This document shows, piece by piece, positions 19,020-27,866 of a stretch of 64,000 nt of DNA; positions within the stretch are counted from its first letter, which is position 1, and every line of letters begins with the position of its first letter. The notes beneath the pieces are model-generated. The model did no database searches and was not told where the DNA came from. It saw nothing but the letters and a program-made list of their open reading frames with translations. The stretch is from assembly GCF_002196855.1 (NCBI RefSeq), contig NZ_NIPW01000028.1, positions 62,001-126,000 on the forward strand, written 5' to 3'. This stretch comes from Haematobacter genomosp. 1. GTDB taxonomy: Bacteria > Pseudomonadota > Alphaproteobacteria > Rhodobacterales > Rhodobacteraceae. The position numbers and the translations under genes were made by a program.

Positions 19020-19652
19020 CTATTTCTCCACGGTGACCTTGGCCATCCAGTCGGGATCGGTCACGACACCGTTGCGGCTGCTGTTGCCGCGCTTGATCTT
19101 GTTCACGACATCCATGCCTTCGACCACGCGGCCGACGACGGTATATTGCCCGTCAAGATGCGGAGCGTCATCGAACATGATGAAGAACTGACTGTTCGCC
19201 GAATTGGGATCCTGCGACCGCGCCATGCCGACCGTGCCGCGCTTGAACGGCTGGTTGGAGAATTCCGCCGGCAGGTTCGGCAGGTCGGAACCGCCCATCC
19301 CTGCCCGCGAGGTATCGCCGGCATGCTTGCCGAACTGCACATCGCCGGTCTGGGCCATGAAGCCCTCGATGACCCGGTGGAACACGACGCCGTCGTAATT
19401 TCCGGCCTCGGCCAGCGCGACGATGCGTTTGACATGCTCGGGCGCAACATCGGGGAGCAGGTCGATCACCACGCGGCCCTTCGCCTGCCCCTCCACCTGG
19501 ATCACCAGATCCGGGCCGGGACCATCCTCCGCCGCCGCATCCGCCCGGCCCAGGAAGGTCGCGCCGATGCTGAACGTGCCGAAGGTCGCAAGGGCGACGG
19601 CAACCGCCGCCCCGAAGAACATCCCGCGCCGGACGAGGTCGTTCTCAGCCAT
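19020..19652 (-). CDS. peptidyl-prolyl cis-trans isomerase, cyclophilin type, membrane-anchored or exported
   Basis: The protein has 210 residues. An N-terminal hydrophobic segment (about 10-32, MFFGAAVAVALATFGTFSIGA) is followed by a complete cyclophilin domain with VFHRVIEGFMAQTGD, GMARSQDPNSANSQFFIMF and GQYTVVGRVVEGMDVV. It would speed proline isomerisation in the periplasm. The start overlaps the end of the cytoplasmic cyclophilin gene by 8 bases, so both are probably translated from one mRNA. Confidence 0.93.
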   Translation of the reverse strand: MAENDLVRRGMFFGAAVAVALATFGTFSIGATFLGRADAAAEDGPGPDLVIQVEGQAKGRVVIDLLPDVAPEHVKRIVALAEAGNYDGVVFHRVIEGFMAQTGDVQFGKHAGDTSRAGMGGSDLPNLPAEFSNQPFKRGTVGMARSQDPNSANSQFFIMFDDAPHLDGQYTVVGRVVEGMDVVNKIKRGNSSRNGVVTDPDWMAKVTVEK

Positions 19653-20154
19653 CCGCGGCGACCTTGACGGAGATCATGCGGTCCGGCTCTGCCGGCGGCT
19701 CGCCCCGTTTGATCTTGTCCACGTTCTCCATCCCCTCGATCACGCGGCCATAGACCGTGTATTGACCGTTCAGGAAATGGTTGTCCTTGAAATTGATGAA
19801 GAACTGGCTGTTGGCCGAGTTCGGGTCCATCGCGCGGGCGGCGCCCAGCGTTCCACGATCATGCGGCAGGCGGGAGAATTCCGCCGGAAGGTCCGGCAGG
19901 TCCGACCCGCCGGTGCCCGCGCGCCGCAGGTTGAACGTCTCGACGGTCGCGTTGCCGTTCTCCACATCGCCCGTCTGGGCCATGAACCCGTCGATCACGC
20001 GATGGAACACGACACCGTCGTATTTGCCCGCGCGGGCGAGTTCCTTCATGCGCTCCGCATGTTTGGGAGCGACATCGGGGAGAAGCTCAATGACGACGGG
20101 GCCGTCCTTCAGCTCGATGATAATTGTGTTTTCCGGATCCTTGATCTCGGCCAT
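19645..20154 (-). CDS. ppiB: peptidyl-prolyl cis-trans isomerase, cyclophilin type, cytoplasmic
   Basis: The protein has 169 residues without a signal peptide. The cyclophilin motifs VFHRVIDGFMAQTGD, DPNSANSQFFINF and LNGQYTVYGRVIEGMENV are intact, and the 'NATVETFNLRRAGTGGSDLPDLPAEFS' region (shown in two parts of the fold) has the short insertion typical of bacterial PpiB. GGAGGGCAGGCC lies before the ATG. It is the first gene of a pair with the exported cyclophilin and is divergent from pgk. Confidence 0.94.
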   Translation of the reverse strand: MAEIKDPENTIIIELKDGPVVIELLPDVAPKHAERMKELARAGKYDGVVFHRVIDGFMAQTGDVENGNATVETFNLRRAGTGGSDLPDLPAEFSRLPHDRGTLGAARAMDPNSANSQFFINFKDNHFLNGQYTVYGRVIEGMENVDKIKRGEPPAEPDRMISVKVAADG

Positions 20155-20312
20155 GGCCTGCCCTCCTTGGCTTTGGGCGCAACCTAGTAGCTGGAACCCG
20201 CAAGGAAAAGGGTAAAGCGTCGTCTCCGGTCACCGACACAGACATATGGGCGAGTTGACGCACACCACCCCTTCGGGCGAGATACCGCGGCGACCACTGC
20301 GAGGAACAGCAC

Positions 20313-21506
20313 ATGGCTTGGAAAACGCTCGACGATTTCGACCTGAAAGACAAACGCGTCCTCATCCGGGTGGACGTGAACGTCCCCGTGGCGGACGGCA
20401 AGGTGACCGATGCCACGCGAATCGAGAAGATCGCGCCCACCATCCGCTCCGTGCTGGACAAGGGCGGCAGGCCGATCCTGCTCGCGCATTTCGACCGCCC
20501 GAAAGGAAAGGTCGTACCGTCGATGTCGCTCAAGGTAATCATGCCGGCGATGGAAAAGGCCTTCGGCACCAAGGTCGTCTTCGCAGAGGACTGCACCGGC
20601 TCCCGCGCGGAGGAGGTGATCGAGAAGGCCCGCCCGGGTGAGGTCGTGCTGCTCGAAAACACCCGCTTCCACGAGGGGGAGGAGAAGAACGACCCGGTCT
20701 TTGCCCGGGAGCTTGCCCGGCTGGGCGACATCTATATCAACGATGCCTTCTCCGTCTCTCACCGCGCCCATGCCTCGGTCGAGGCCATCACGAAGCTCCT
20801 CCCCTCCGGCGCGGGGCGGCAGATGGAGGCGGAACTGAACGCGCTGGCCGCGGCGCTCGGCGATCCGAAACGGCCGCTGGTGGCGATCGTGGGCGGAGCG
20901 AAGGTGTCCACCAAGCTCGACCTGCTGGGCAATCTGGTGACCAAGGTGGACCATCTCGTCATCGGCGGCGGGATGGCGAACACCTTCCTCGTCGCGCAAG
21001 GCAAGCAGATCGGCAAGTCGCTTGCCGAACCCGACATGGCGGATACCGCACGCGACATCCTCGCCCGTGCGAAGGCGGCCAACTGCACCATCCACCTGCC
21101 GGTCGATATTGTCGTGGCACGTGAGTTCAAGGCGAATGCGCCGCATGAAATCCTGCCCGCCGACGACTGCCCGGCGGACGCGATGATCCTCGACGCCGGA
21201 CCGCAGACGGTGAAGGCGCTGGAGAAGGTGTTCGACGCCTGCCGGACGCTGATCTGGAACGGACCGCTCGGCGCATTCGAGCTTGAACCGTTCGACAGGG
21301 CAACGACCGGCGCCGCACGCTATGCGGCCAAGCTGACGCGGGAGGGCAGCCTCGTCTCCGTCGCCGGTGGCGGCGATACGGTGGCCGCGCTGAACAAGGC
21401 AGGGGTGGCGGGTGACTTTACCTATATCTCCACCGCCGGCGGGGCGTTTCTGGAGTGGATGGAGGGCAAGGAATTGCCGGGCGTCAAGGCGTTGGACATG
21501 GTCTGA
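20313..21506 (+). CDS. pgk: phosphoglycerate kinase
   Basis: The protein has 397 residues, full length. Signature parts are [13 protein letters not shown], the substrate-binding HFDRPKGK region, [26 protein letters not shown] and, near the C-terminus, NGPLGAFE and [13 protein letters not shown]. It makes ATP from 1,3-bisphosphoglycerate in glycolysis and runs in reverse in gluconeogenesis. fda follows after about 95 bases on the same strand, so the two glycolytic genes may be co-transcribed, with an inverted repeat in between. Confidence 0.98.
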   Translation: MAWKTLDDFDLKDKRVLIRVDVNVPVADGKVTDATRIEKIAPTIRSVLDKGGRPILLAHFDRPKGKVVPSMSLKVIMPAMEKAFGTKVVFAEDCTGSRAEEVIEKARPGEVVLLENTRFHEGEEKNDPVFARELARLGDIYINDAFSVSHRAHASVEAITKLLPSGAGRQMEAELNALAAALGDPKRPLVAIVGGAKVSTKLDLLGNLVTKVDHLVIGGGMANTFLVAQGKQIGKSLAEPDMADTARDILARAKAANCTIHLPVDIVVAREFKANAPHEILPADDCPADAMILDAGPQTVKALEKVFDACRTLIWNGPLGAFELEPFDRATTGAARYAAKLTREGSLVSVAGGGDTVAALNKAGVAGDFTYISTAGGAFLEWMEGKELPGVKALDMV

Positions 21507-21565
21507 CGCCTCCGGGCAACCGTTAGCGCCACCAGAGATTGCGGGGCCGCGACGCTCCGGCTAGA

Positions 21566-21599
21566 CCTGAAAATGACGCCCCTCCAAGCCATTTTCAGG
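21566..21599 (+). promoter_or_regulatory. inverted repeat overlapping the fda ribosome site
   Basis: CCTGAAAATG (21566-21575) is exactly inverted as CATTTTCAGG (21590-21599) with a 14-base loop. The right arm runs into CAGGGAT directly before the fda start, so it could be an RNA hairpin hiding the ribosome site or an operator between pgk and fda. Confidence 0.6.
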
Positions 21600-21602
21600 G
21601 AT

Positions 21603-22496
21603 ATGACCATGCCGAATGCTAAACAGGCCGAGCAGATCAAGAAGGGCGCGGGGTTCATCGCCGCGCTCGACCAGTCTGGCGGATCCACCCCCAAGGCGCT
21701 CCGGCTCTACGGTATCGAAGAAAGCGCCTATTCGGGCGAGACCGAGATGTTCGACCTGATCCACGCCATGCGCGCGCGGATCATCAAGTCCCCCGCTTTC
21801 ACCGGTGACAAGGTCGTGGGCGCGATCCTGTTCGAGCAGACCATGGACCGGGATATCGACGGCACGCCGACCGCGACCTATCTGTGGGAAACCCGCAGCG
21901 TGGTGCCGTTCCTGAAGATCGACAAGGGGCTTGAGGCCGAAGCCGACGGCGTGCAGCTCATGAAGCCGATGCCGGGGCTGGACGCGCTGCTCGACAGGGC
22001 GGCGAAGGCCGGGATCTTCGGCACCAAGGAACGCTCCGTGGTGAACGCGGCGAACCCGGTGGGGATCCAGAAGATCGTGGATCAGCAGTTCGAGGTGGGC
22101 GAGCAGGTTCTGGCCCACGGGCTTGTCCCGATCCTCGAACCGGAGGTGACGATCTCCATCGCCGACAAGGCGGAGGCGGAATCGCTGCTGCGCGACGCGC
22201 TGCTCCAGGGGCTGGAGACCGTTTCCGCGCCGGTGATGCTGAAACTCTCGCTGCCTACCGTTCCGAACTTCTACAAGCCGCTGGTCGATCATCCGAAAGT
22301 GCTGAAGGTCGTGGCGCTCTCCGGCGGCTACAGCCGGGAGGAGGCGAACGCCAAGCTGGCGCAGAACACCGGGATCATCGCTTCCTTCTCCCGCGCGTTG
22401 ACGCAAGGCTTGTCGGCGAAGCAGGCCGATGCGGATTTCGACCGTGTTCTGGGTGAGACCGTGCAGACCACCTACGAGGCGTCCATCGCGGGCTGA
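21603..22496 (+). CDS. fda: fructose-bisphosphate aldolase class I
   Basis: The protein is 297 residues from the ATG at 21603 (a second ATG at 21609 is equally possible). Class I features are visible: GFIAALDQSGGSTPKALRLYG at the start, GAILFEQTMDRDIDG, PFLKIDKGLE, PILEPEVTIS and the likely Schiff-base lysine in VMLKLSLP. The carboxyl part, ALSGGYSREEAN, is standard for this family. It cleaves fructose-1,6-bisphosphate into triose phosphates. Placement after pgk supports the call. The transcript ends at the strong terminator at 22516. Confidence 0.95.
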   Translation: MTMPNAKQAEQIKKGAGFIAALDQSGGSTPKALRLYGIEESAYSGETEMFDLIHAMRARIIKSPAFTGDKVVGAILFEQTMDRDIDGTPTATYLWETRSVVPFLKIDKGLEAEADGVQLMKPMPGLDALLDRAAKAGIFGTKERSVVNAANPVGIQKIVDQQFEVGEQVLAHGLVPILEPEVTISIADKAEAESLLRDALLQGLETVSAPVMLKLSLPTVPNFYKPLVDHPKVLKVVALSGGYSREEANAKLAQNTGIIASFSRALTQGLSAKQADADFDRVLGETVQTTYEASIAG

Positions 22497-22515
22497 GCCC
22501 CGTACGGTGGATCAT

Positions 22516-22542
22516 AAAGGCCCCCTTCGCGGGGGCCTTTTT
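22516..22542 (+). terminator. rho-independent terminator of fda
   Basis: AAAGGCCCCC-TTCGC-GGGGGCCTTTTT, 20 bases after the fda stop; a textbook GC stem with T-run. Confidence 0.92.
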
Positions 22543-22552
22543 CATGCGCTAA

Positions 22553-22710
22553 CAGGCTGCTGAAAAAGCCCTGAAGTGTCATGCTATGCGCCGGAAATCG
22601 GAAAATCTGCCCGGAAACGCCCGGAAATATATGGATTTCCGGCTGGATTTCTTCAGATGGCGAACGATTTCCACTTCAACACCGGCCAAAAAGCCTTTTT
22701 CAGCGGCCTG
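22553..22710. mobile_element. MITE-like element, subfamily 2 (158 bp)
   Basis: The left end CAGGCTGCTGAAAAAG (22553-22568) is inverted at the right end as CTTTTTCAGCGGCCTG (22695-22710), with one mismatch. The interior differs from the copies at 29079, 29241 and 61416, but the ends and the length (158 bp) match. It has no coding capacity. It lies just after the fda terminator. No convincing target-site duplication is seen. Confidence 0.7.
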
Positions 22711-22728
22711 TAAAGTTCTCTACTCTCC

Positions 22729-22880
22729 CTGGCCTGCGGCATGGATGCGAAAGGCGTCGGGGCGGAACTGACCAGCCGCGAGGGGGCTACTCCAGGGGCA
22801 CGGGCTGCTCCATGCAGATGTTCTCCAAGGAGCGCCACTTCTACGGCGGCCATGGCATCGTGGGAGCGCAGGTGACGATC
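22729..22880 (+). pseudogene. degenerate internal fragment of pdhA
   Basis: About 152 bases align to pdhA positions 25479-25631 (codons about 81-131 of E1-alpha), with roughly 14 substitutions and one missing G, counted by eye. The missing G shifts the frame: [15 protein letters not shown] is readable in one frame and [21 protein letters not shown] in another. Sequence on both sides is unrelated to pdhA. Several changes are synonymous in the original frame, so the source may have been a once-functional paralogue. It sits between a MITE-like element and a decayed relative of it. Confidence 0.85.
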
Positions 22881-22890
22881 TTTATGCTCT

Positions 22891-23000
22891 GAAAATCGGA
22901 AATCTGCCCTGTGATGACTCCGATTGTGGAGATTGCGGCCTGGATTTCGTCAGATTGCGGTCGATTTCCGGCCCAGCAGGTCTGAAAGACTTTCGGCCAC
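22891..23000. mobile_element. partial, decayed relative of the subfamily-2 element
   Basis: Its sequence tracks the interior of 22553-22710: GAAAATCGGAAATCTGCCC against GGAAATCGGAAAATCTGCCC, and GGATTTCGTCAGATTGCG against GGATTTCTTCAGATGGCG. The left end is missing and the right end is only weakly recognisable. It ends next to the stop of the AidB-like gene. Confidence 0.55.
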
Positions 23001-23003
23001 CCG

Positions 23004-24602
23004 CTAAAGCCAATCCAGAATGCCCCCGGTGTCGAGACCGGAGACGCTGCCCGGTATCCGGCCGCTCTCCCCCTCCACCCGCGTCATCATATGCCCGCCG
23101 GAAACCGCCGCATCGCCCGCACGAAGGAGCAGGCTCGCCGTCAGCAGCACGGCCAGCCGCTCGACGAACCAGCGCGCCTCCGCCTCCTCCGGCAGCCCCG
23201 GCCAGCGCGCCGCATGGGCGGTCAGCGCCCGATCGTAGCGGGAATCGCCGCCCCGCGCCGCCTCCAGTTCAGCCTGCAACGCCGCGGCGGCAGCCGGGTC
23301 GCGGGCCAGCGTCCGCAGGATGTCGAGGCAGATGACGTTGCCAGACCCCTCCCAGATGCCATTCAGCGGGGCCTCGCGGTAAAGAAGCGGCAGGCCGGTA
23401 TCTTCGACATAGCCCATGCCGCCCCGGACTTCCAAAGCCTCGCCAACCACTACGGGGCAGCGTTTGTTGGCGATGAACTTGGCCAGCGCCACCCCGATCC
23501 GGGCAAAGGCGGCATCGCCCTCATCGAAGGCCCGCGCAACGCGAAAGCCAAGCGCCACGGCGCCCAGCCAGTCGAGAGCGAGATCCGCCAGCACGGCGCG
23601 CATCAATGGCTGGTCGATGAGCCGCCGCTGAAAGGCCCGCCTGCCCGAGACCCAGTCCCGCGCCTCCACCAGCGCGGCCCGCATCAGGCCCGCGGGCGCC
23701 AGCGCCGTATCCAGCCGCGTGTGATGCACCATTGCGATGATGGTCGCCACGCCCCGCCCCGGCTCCCCCACAGGCTCCGCGAAGGCCCCTTCATATTCGA
23801 TCTCCGCCGAGGCGTTGGAGCGGTTGCCGAGCTTGTCCTTCAGCCGCCGCAGACGGATAGCGTTCCGCCCGTCCTCCAGCCAGCGGGGGACGAGAAAGCA
23901 GGTCAACCCCTCCTCCGCCTGCGCCAGCGTGAGGAACCCGTCCGACATCGGCGCGGAGCAGAACCACTTGTGCCCCGTGAGCCGCCAGCCCCCGTCTGTC
24001 CGCTCCGCGCGGGTGGAGGAGCCGCGCAGGTCCGACCCGCCCTGTTTCTCCGTCATCGCCATGCCGAGCGTCAGACCCGCCTTCTCCCCCGCCGGCAGCA
24101 GGCGGGGATCGTAGTCGCGGGACCGGAGGCCCGGCAGCCAGCGCGCCGCAATCTCCGGCGCCGCACCGAGGGCCGCCGACGCAGCATAGGTCATGGTCAT
24201 CGGGCAGCAGCTGCCGGGTTCCACCTGACTGTGAAGATAGACCAACGCCGCATGGCTCACGTGCCCGCCACGCGCGCCTTCCCAAGGAAGTGCCGCATAG
24301 CCCGCCCCCAGCCCCAGCCGCAGAAAGTCGTGATACGCGGGGTGGAAGTGCACCTCATCGCAGCGCCGTCCGGCCATATCGTAAAGCCGCAGCTCAGGCG
24401 CGACACGGTTGGCATCCCGCGCCGCCTCCCGCCAAGCCGCGCGTCCGAGTTCGCCCCCGTGGCGGGCAAGAAACTCCGCATCGCCCCCCTCCCGGTTCAC
24501 GGAGGCGCGCAGGGCCGGATCGTCCCGCCACAGATCACGGTTCCCCGGCGGGTCGGGCTGGTTCTCCACCTCATGCGTGGACAGACGGCTGACAGGTTGC
24601 AT
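23004..24602 (-). CDS. aidB: AidB-like acyl-CoA dehydrogenase family protein
   Basis: The 532-residue protein is close to E. coli AidB in length. The N-terminus STHEVENQPDPPGNRDLWRD matches the AidB 'V-NQPPP--N-' start, and the dehydrogenase core has GMAMTEKQGGSDLRG, WRLTGHKWFCSAPMSDGFL, LRRLKDKLGNRSNASAEIEY and the late EVRGGMGYVEDTGL / GIWEGSGNVICLD. AidB binds FAD and, in E. coli, DNA, and is induced by alkylation; true dehydrogenase activity is weak. The stop lies 3 bases from the decayed mobile-element relic. It is divergent from the ftsB-like gene. Confidence 0.88.
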   Translation of the reverse strand: MQPVSRLSTHEVENQPDPPGNRDLWRDDPALRASVNREGGDAEFLARHGGELGRAAWREAARDANRVAPELRLYDMAGRRCDEVHFHPAYHDFLRLGLGAGYAALPWEGARGGHVSHAALVYLHSQVEPGSCCPMTMTYAASAALGAAPEIAARWLPGLRSRDYDPRLLPAGEKAGLTLGMAMTEKQGGSDLRGSSTRAERTDGGWRLTGHKWFCSAPMSDGFLTLAQAEEGLTCFLVPRWLEDGRNAIRLRRLKDKLGNRSNASAEIEYEGAFAEPVGEPGRGVATIIAMVHHTRLDTALAPAGLMRAALVEARDWVSGRRAFQRRLIDQPLMRAVLADLALDWLGAVALGFRVARAFDEGDAAFARIGVALAKFIANKRCPVVVGEALEVRGGMGYVEDTGLPLLYREAPLNGIWEGSGNVICLDILRTLARDPAAAAALQAELEAARGGDSRYDRALTAHAARWPGLPEEAEARWFVERLAVLLTASLLLRAGDAAVSGGHMMTRVEGESGRIPGSVSGLDTGGILDWL

Positions 24603-24773
24603 GGCTCCCCTCCCCCAACCAGTCCCCTGAGCCTAGGCGATCCGCTGCACGGAGCAAGGGCGCAACGCGCGCAGATGGTTGCATTCCGCCGTGCCTGTGC
24701 GACACTCTAGCGTGGAAACGTCCGCGAGAGACGCTATGACGAACCCCGGCAGGACACCCGGCGGAGGGACAGG

Positions 24774-25079
24774 ATGATGAGCAGCCAGCGAAAGCGCCCC
24801 CCGCTCGGAGCGGTGATGTATTTCGTGGTCGCGGGCACGCTGGCGACCTATTTCACCTTCGCCGCCGTTCAGGGGGATCACGGCGTGTTCAGCCGGGTTC
24901 AGATCATGGCCGAAGCGGAAAAGCTCACCGAGGAGCGTGACCGGCTGAAGTCGGAGGTGGACGAGTTGCGCAACCGTACGCGGCGGCTCTCCGACCAGTA
25001 TCTCGACCTCGATCTGCTCGACCAGCAGGCGCGCGACGTGCTGGGCTATACGCGGCAGGACGAGATCGTCATCCGCTGA
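24774..25079 (+). CDS. FtsB/DivIC-like septum formation initiator
   Basis: The protein has 101 residues with one N-terminal membrane helix (about 13-32, AVMYFVVAGTLATYFTFAAV), followed by a coiled coil (AEAEKLTEERDRLKSEVDELRNRTRRL) and a conserved end with DLDLLDQQARDVLGY. This is the FtsB layout: inner membrane, coiled coil in the periplasm, partner of FtsL and FtsQ in division. A GGAGGGACAGG site precedes two adjacent ATGs (24774, 24777). Position upstream of pdhA is common for this gene in Rhodobacterales. Confidence 0.88.
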   Translation: MMSSQRKRPPLGAVMYFVVAGTLATYFTFAAVQGDHGVFSRVQIMAEAEKLTEERDRLKSEVDELRNRTRRLSDQYLDLDLLDQQARDVLGYTRQDEIVIR

Positions 25080-25114
25080 ACCAGCGGGACATCAACACCG
25101 GCGAACGGGAACCA

Positions 25115-25135
25115 GGGGGCAGTCTGCCCCCTTTT
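25115..25135 (+). terminator. rho-independent terminator after the ftsB-like gene
   Basis: GGGGGCA-GTC-TGCCCCC followed by TTTT, 36 bases past the stop codon. It separates this gene from the pdh operon, which must have its own promoter in 25136-25230. Confidence 0.85.
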
Positions 25136-25238
25136 CCCACTCGCAGGACAGGTCGCGGGGCGGGGTAGCGCATGCCCGGCTTGCCATCTTCCGAAAATGG
25201 TTTAATGGTGAACTATTACCCAGAGGGAGCAGTTGCGC

Positions 25239-26228
25239 ATGGCCGCCAGGAAACCCGCCGAGAAGCCCAACGTGTCCAAGGACGAGCTTCTCCAATACTA
25301 TCGGGAGATGCTGCTGATCCGCCGGTTCGAGGAAAAGGCGGGACAGCTTTACGGAATGGGCCTCATCGGAGGCTTTTGTCACCTTTACATCGGGCAGGAG
25401 GCCGTCGTCGTCGGTCTGGAAGCCGCAGCGGAAGAGGGCGACAAGCGTGTCACCTCCTACCGCGACCACGGGCACATGCTGGCCTGTGGCATGGATGCGA
25501 AAGGGGTCATGGCGGAACTGACCGGCCGGGAGGGGGGCTACTCCAAGGGCAAGGGCGGCTCCATGCACATGTTTTCCAAGGAGCGCCACTTCTACGGCGG
25601 CCATGGCATCGTGGGCGCGCAGGTGCCGATCGGCGCGGGCCTTGCCTTCGCTGACAAGTATCTGGGCAATGGCCGCGTTACCTTCGCCTATTTCGGCGAC
25701 GGGGCGGCCAACCAGGGCCAGGTCTATGAGACCTACAACATGGCCGAACTGTGGAGCCTGCCGGTGGTTTTCGTGATCGAGAACAACCAGTATGCCATGG
25801 GCACGAGCGTCAAACGCTCCACCAAGTCCAAGACCCTGTTCGGCCGCGGCGAGGCTTTCGGCATTCCCGGCGAACAGGTAGACGGCATGGATGTGCTGGC
25901 CGTGCGCGCCGCTGGCGAGAAGGCCGTCGCGCACTGCCGCGCGGGGAACGGGCCGTATATCCTTGAAGTCATGACCTATCGCTACCGCGGCCACTCCATG
26001 TCGGACCCCGCGAAGTACCGCACGCGTGAGGAAGTGCAGAAGATGCGCGAAGAACGCGATGCCATCGAACACGTGCGGGAGTTGCTGCTGACGGGCGGCC
26101 ACGCGACGGAGGACGACCTCAAGGCCATCGACAAGGAGATCAAGGGCATCGTGAACGAGGCCGCCGAATTCTCCAAGGAAAGCCCGGAGCCCGATCTCTC
26201 CGAACTCTACACCGATATCTACGCCTGA
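25239..26228 (+). CDS. pdhA: pyruvate dehydrogenase E1 component, alpha subunit
   Basis: The protein has 329 residues. The thiamine-diphosphate motif [20 protein letters not shown] begins at about residue 153 and ends with [10 protein letters not shown] at about 181-190. The [13 protein letters not shown] and [19 protein letters not shown] segments are characteristic of E1-alpha. With E1-beta it decarboxylates pyruvate and passes acetyl to lipoyl-E2. The ATG at 25239 is used because GAGGGAG is at normal distance; the TTG at 25233 is too close. It is the first gene of pdhA-pdhB-pdhC. A decayed copy of codons 81-131 exists at 22729-22880. Confidence 0.98.
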   Translation: MAARKPAEKPNVSKDELLQYYREMLLIRRFEEKAGQLYGMGLIGGFCHLYIGQEAVVVGLEAAAEEGDKRVTSYRDHGHMLACGMDAKGVMAELTGREGGYSKGKGGSMHMFSKERHFYGGHGIVGAQVPIGAGLAFADKYLGNGRVTFAYFGDGAANQGQVYETYNMAELWSLPVVFVIENNQYAMGTSVKRSTKSKTLFGRGEAFGIPGEQVDGMDVLAVRAAGEKAVAHCRAGNGPYILEVMTYRYRGHSMSDPAKYRTREEVQKMREERDAIEHVRELLLTGGHATEDDLKAIDKEIKGIVNEAAEFSKESPEPDLSELYTDIYA

Positions 26229-26241
26229 GGGGAAAGACAGA

Positions 26242-26475
26242 ATGGCAACCGAGATCCTGATGCCCGCCCTGTCTCCCACGATGGAGGAAGGCACGCTCGC
26301 GAAATGGCTGGTCAAGGAGGGGGACGAGGTGTCCTCCGGCCAGATCATCGCGGAAATCGAAACCGACAAGGCCACGATGGAATTCGAGGCCGTGGATGAA
26401 GGCACGGTCGGCAAGATCCTCATCCCCGAGGGCACCGCCGGGGTGAAGGTCAACACCCCCATCGCAGTGCTGGTG
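26242..26475 (+). repeat. lipoyl-domain direct repeat, copy 1 (in pdhB)
   Basis: Its codons for residues 1-78 are nearly the same as those at 27633-27866, including long runs of identical third positions (for example the stretch around CCCGCCCTGTCTCCCACGAT). Confidence 0.85.
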
Positions 26476-27621
26476 GTGGAAGGCGAGAGCGCCGACACCG
26501 CGACACCCGCCCCGGCGAAGTCAGAGACGCCCTCCGAAGCGAAGGCTCCGGCGGAAGCGAAGGCCACATCTGCCGTGGAAGCCGCGCCGCATCCGCAGAA
26601 GGCCGCCGACACCACGCCGGACTGGCCGGACGGCACGCCGATGAAAACCATGACCGTGCGCGAGGCGCTCCGCGAGGCCATGGCGGAGGAAATGCGCGCC
26701 GACGACACCGTCTTCCTGATGGGCGAGGAAGTCGGCGAATACCAGGGCGCTTACAAGATCAGCCAGGGGCTGCTGGACGAATTCGGCGCGCGCCGTGTTG
26801 TGGACACGCCCATCACGGAGCACGGCTTCGCCGGTATCGGCGTCGGCGCGGCTTTCGGCGGGCTGAGGCCGATCGTGGAGTTCATGACGTTCAACTTCGC
26901 CATGCAGGCGATCGACCAGATCATCAACTCCGCCGCCAAGACGCTCTACATGTCGGGCGGTCAGATGGGATGTCCGATCGTGTTCCGCGGCCCGAACGGC
27001 GCCGCTGCCCGCGTGGGCGCCCAACACAGCCAGGACTATGCCGCATGGTATGCGCAGATCCCCGGCCTGAAGGTGGTGCAGCCCTATTCCGCGGCCGATG
27101 CCAAGGGCCTGCTCAAATCCGCGATCCGCGACCCGAACCCGGTCATCTTCCTTGAGAACGAAATCCTCTACGGCCGCTCCTTCGAGGTGCCGGATCTCGA
27201 AGATTTCACCATCCCCTTCGGCAAGGCGAAAATCTGGCGGGAGGGCACGGATGTCACCATCGTCTCCTTCGGCATCGGGATGAGCCATGCGCTGGCGGCG
27301 GCGGACAAGCTGGCGGAGGAAGGCATCTCGGCGGAGGTCATTGACCTGCGCACGCTGCGGCCGATCGACTACGACACGATCCTCACCTCCGTGCAGAAGA
27401 CCAACCGCTGCGTGACGGTGGAGGAAGGTTTCCCCGTCGGTTCCATCGGCAACCACCTGTCGGCCTATATCATGGAGAACGCGTTCGACTGGCTCGACGC
27501 ACCCGTGATCAACTGCGCGGGCAAGGACGTGCCCATGCCCTATGCCGCTAACCTTGAGAAACTGGCGCTGATCACCGCGGACGATGTCGTCGCGGCGGTC
27601 AAGAAAGTCACCTACCGCTGA
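26242..27621 (+). CDS. pdhB: pyruvate dehydrogenase E1 component, beta subunit, with N-terminal lipoyl domain
   Basis: The protein has 459 residues. Residues 1-80 form a lipoyl domain ([17 protein letters not shown], Lys43 as lipoylation site), followed by an Ala/Pro/Glu-rich linker (about 85-130) and a complete E1-beta domain starting at [16 protein letters not shown]. The extra lipoyl domain is typical of alphaproteobacterial E1-beta. It pairs with PdhA in the active site and exchanges acetyl groups with E2. The first 230 bases are nearly identical to the start of pdhC. GAGGGGAAAGACAG precedes the ATG, 13 bases after pdhA. Confidence 0.98.
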   Translation: MATEILMPALSPTMEEGTLAKWLVKEGDEVSSGQIIAEIETDKATMEFEAVDEGTVGKILIPEGTAGVKVNTPIAVLVVEGESADTATPAPAKSETPSEAKAPAEAKATSAVEAAPHPQKAADTTPDWPDGTPMKTMTVREALREAMAEEMRADDTVFLMGEEVGEYQGAYKISQGLLDEFGARRVVDTPITEHGFAGIGVGAAFGGLRPIVEFMTFNFAMQAIDQIINSAAKTLYMSGGQMGCPIVFRGPNGAAARVGAQHSQDYAAWYAQIPGLKVVQPYSAADAKGLLKSAIRDPNPVIFLENEILYGRSFEVPDLEDFTIPFGKAKIWREGTDVTIVSFGIGMSHALAAADKLAEEGISAEVIDLRTLRPIDYDTILTSVQKTNRCVTVEEGFPVGSIGNHLSAYIMENAFDWLDAPVINCAGKDVPMPYAANLEKLALITADDVVAAVKKVTYR

Positions 27622-27632
27622 AGGGGGAGAGA

Positions 27633-27866
27633 ATGGCGACTGAAATCCTGATGCCCGCCCTGTCTCCCACGATGGAGGAGGGGACGCTCGCGAAATGGCT
27701 GGTCAAGGAGGGGGACACCGTCTCCTCCGGAGACATCCTCGCGGAAATAGAAACCGACAAGGCCACGATGGAATTCGAGGCTGTGGACGAGGGGGTCATC
27801 GGCAAGATCCTCGTCCCGGAAGGCACTGCGGGCGTGAAAGTGAACGCGCCCATCGCCGTGCTGGTG
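27633..27866 (+). repeat. lipoyl-domain direct repeat, copy 2 (in pdhC)
   Basis: Partner of 26242-26475, in the same orientation 1.39 kb apart. Recombination between them would remove most of pdhB and fuse its start to pdhC in frame. Confidence 0.85.
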
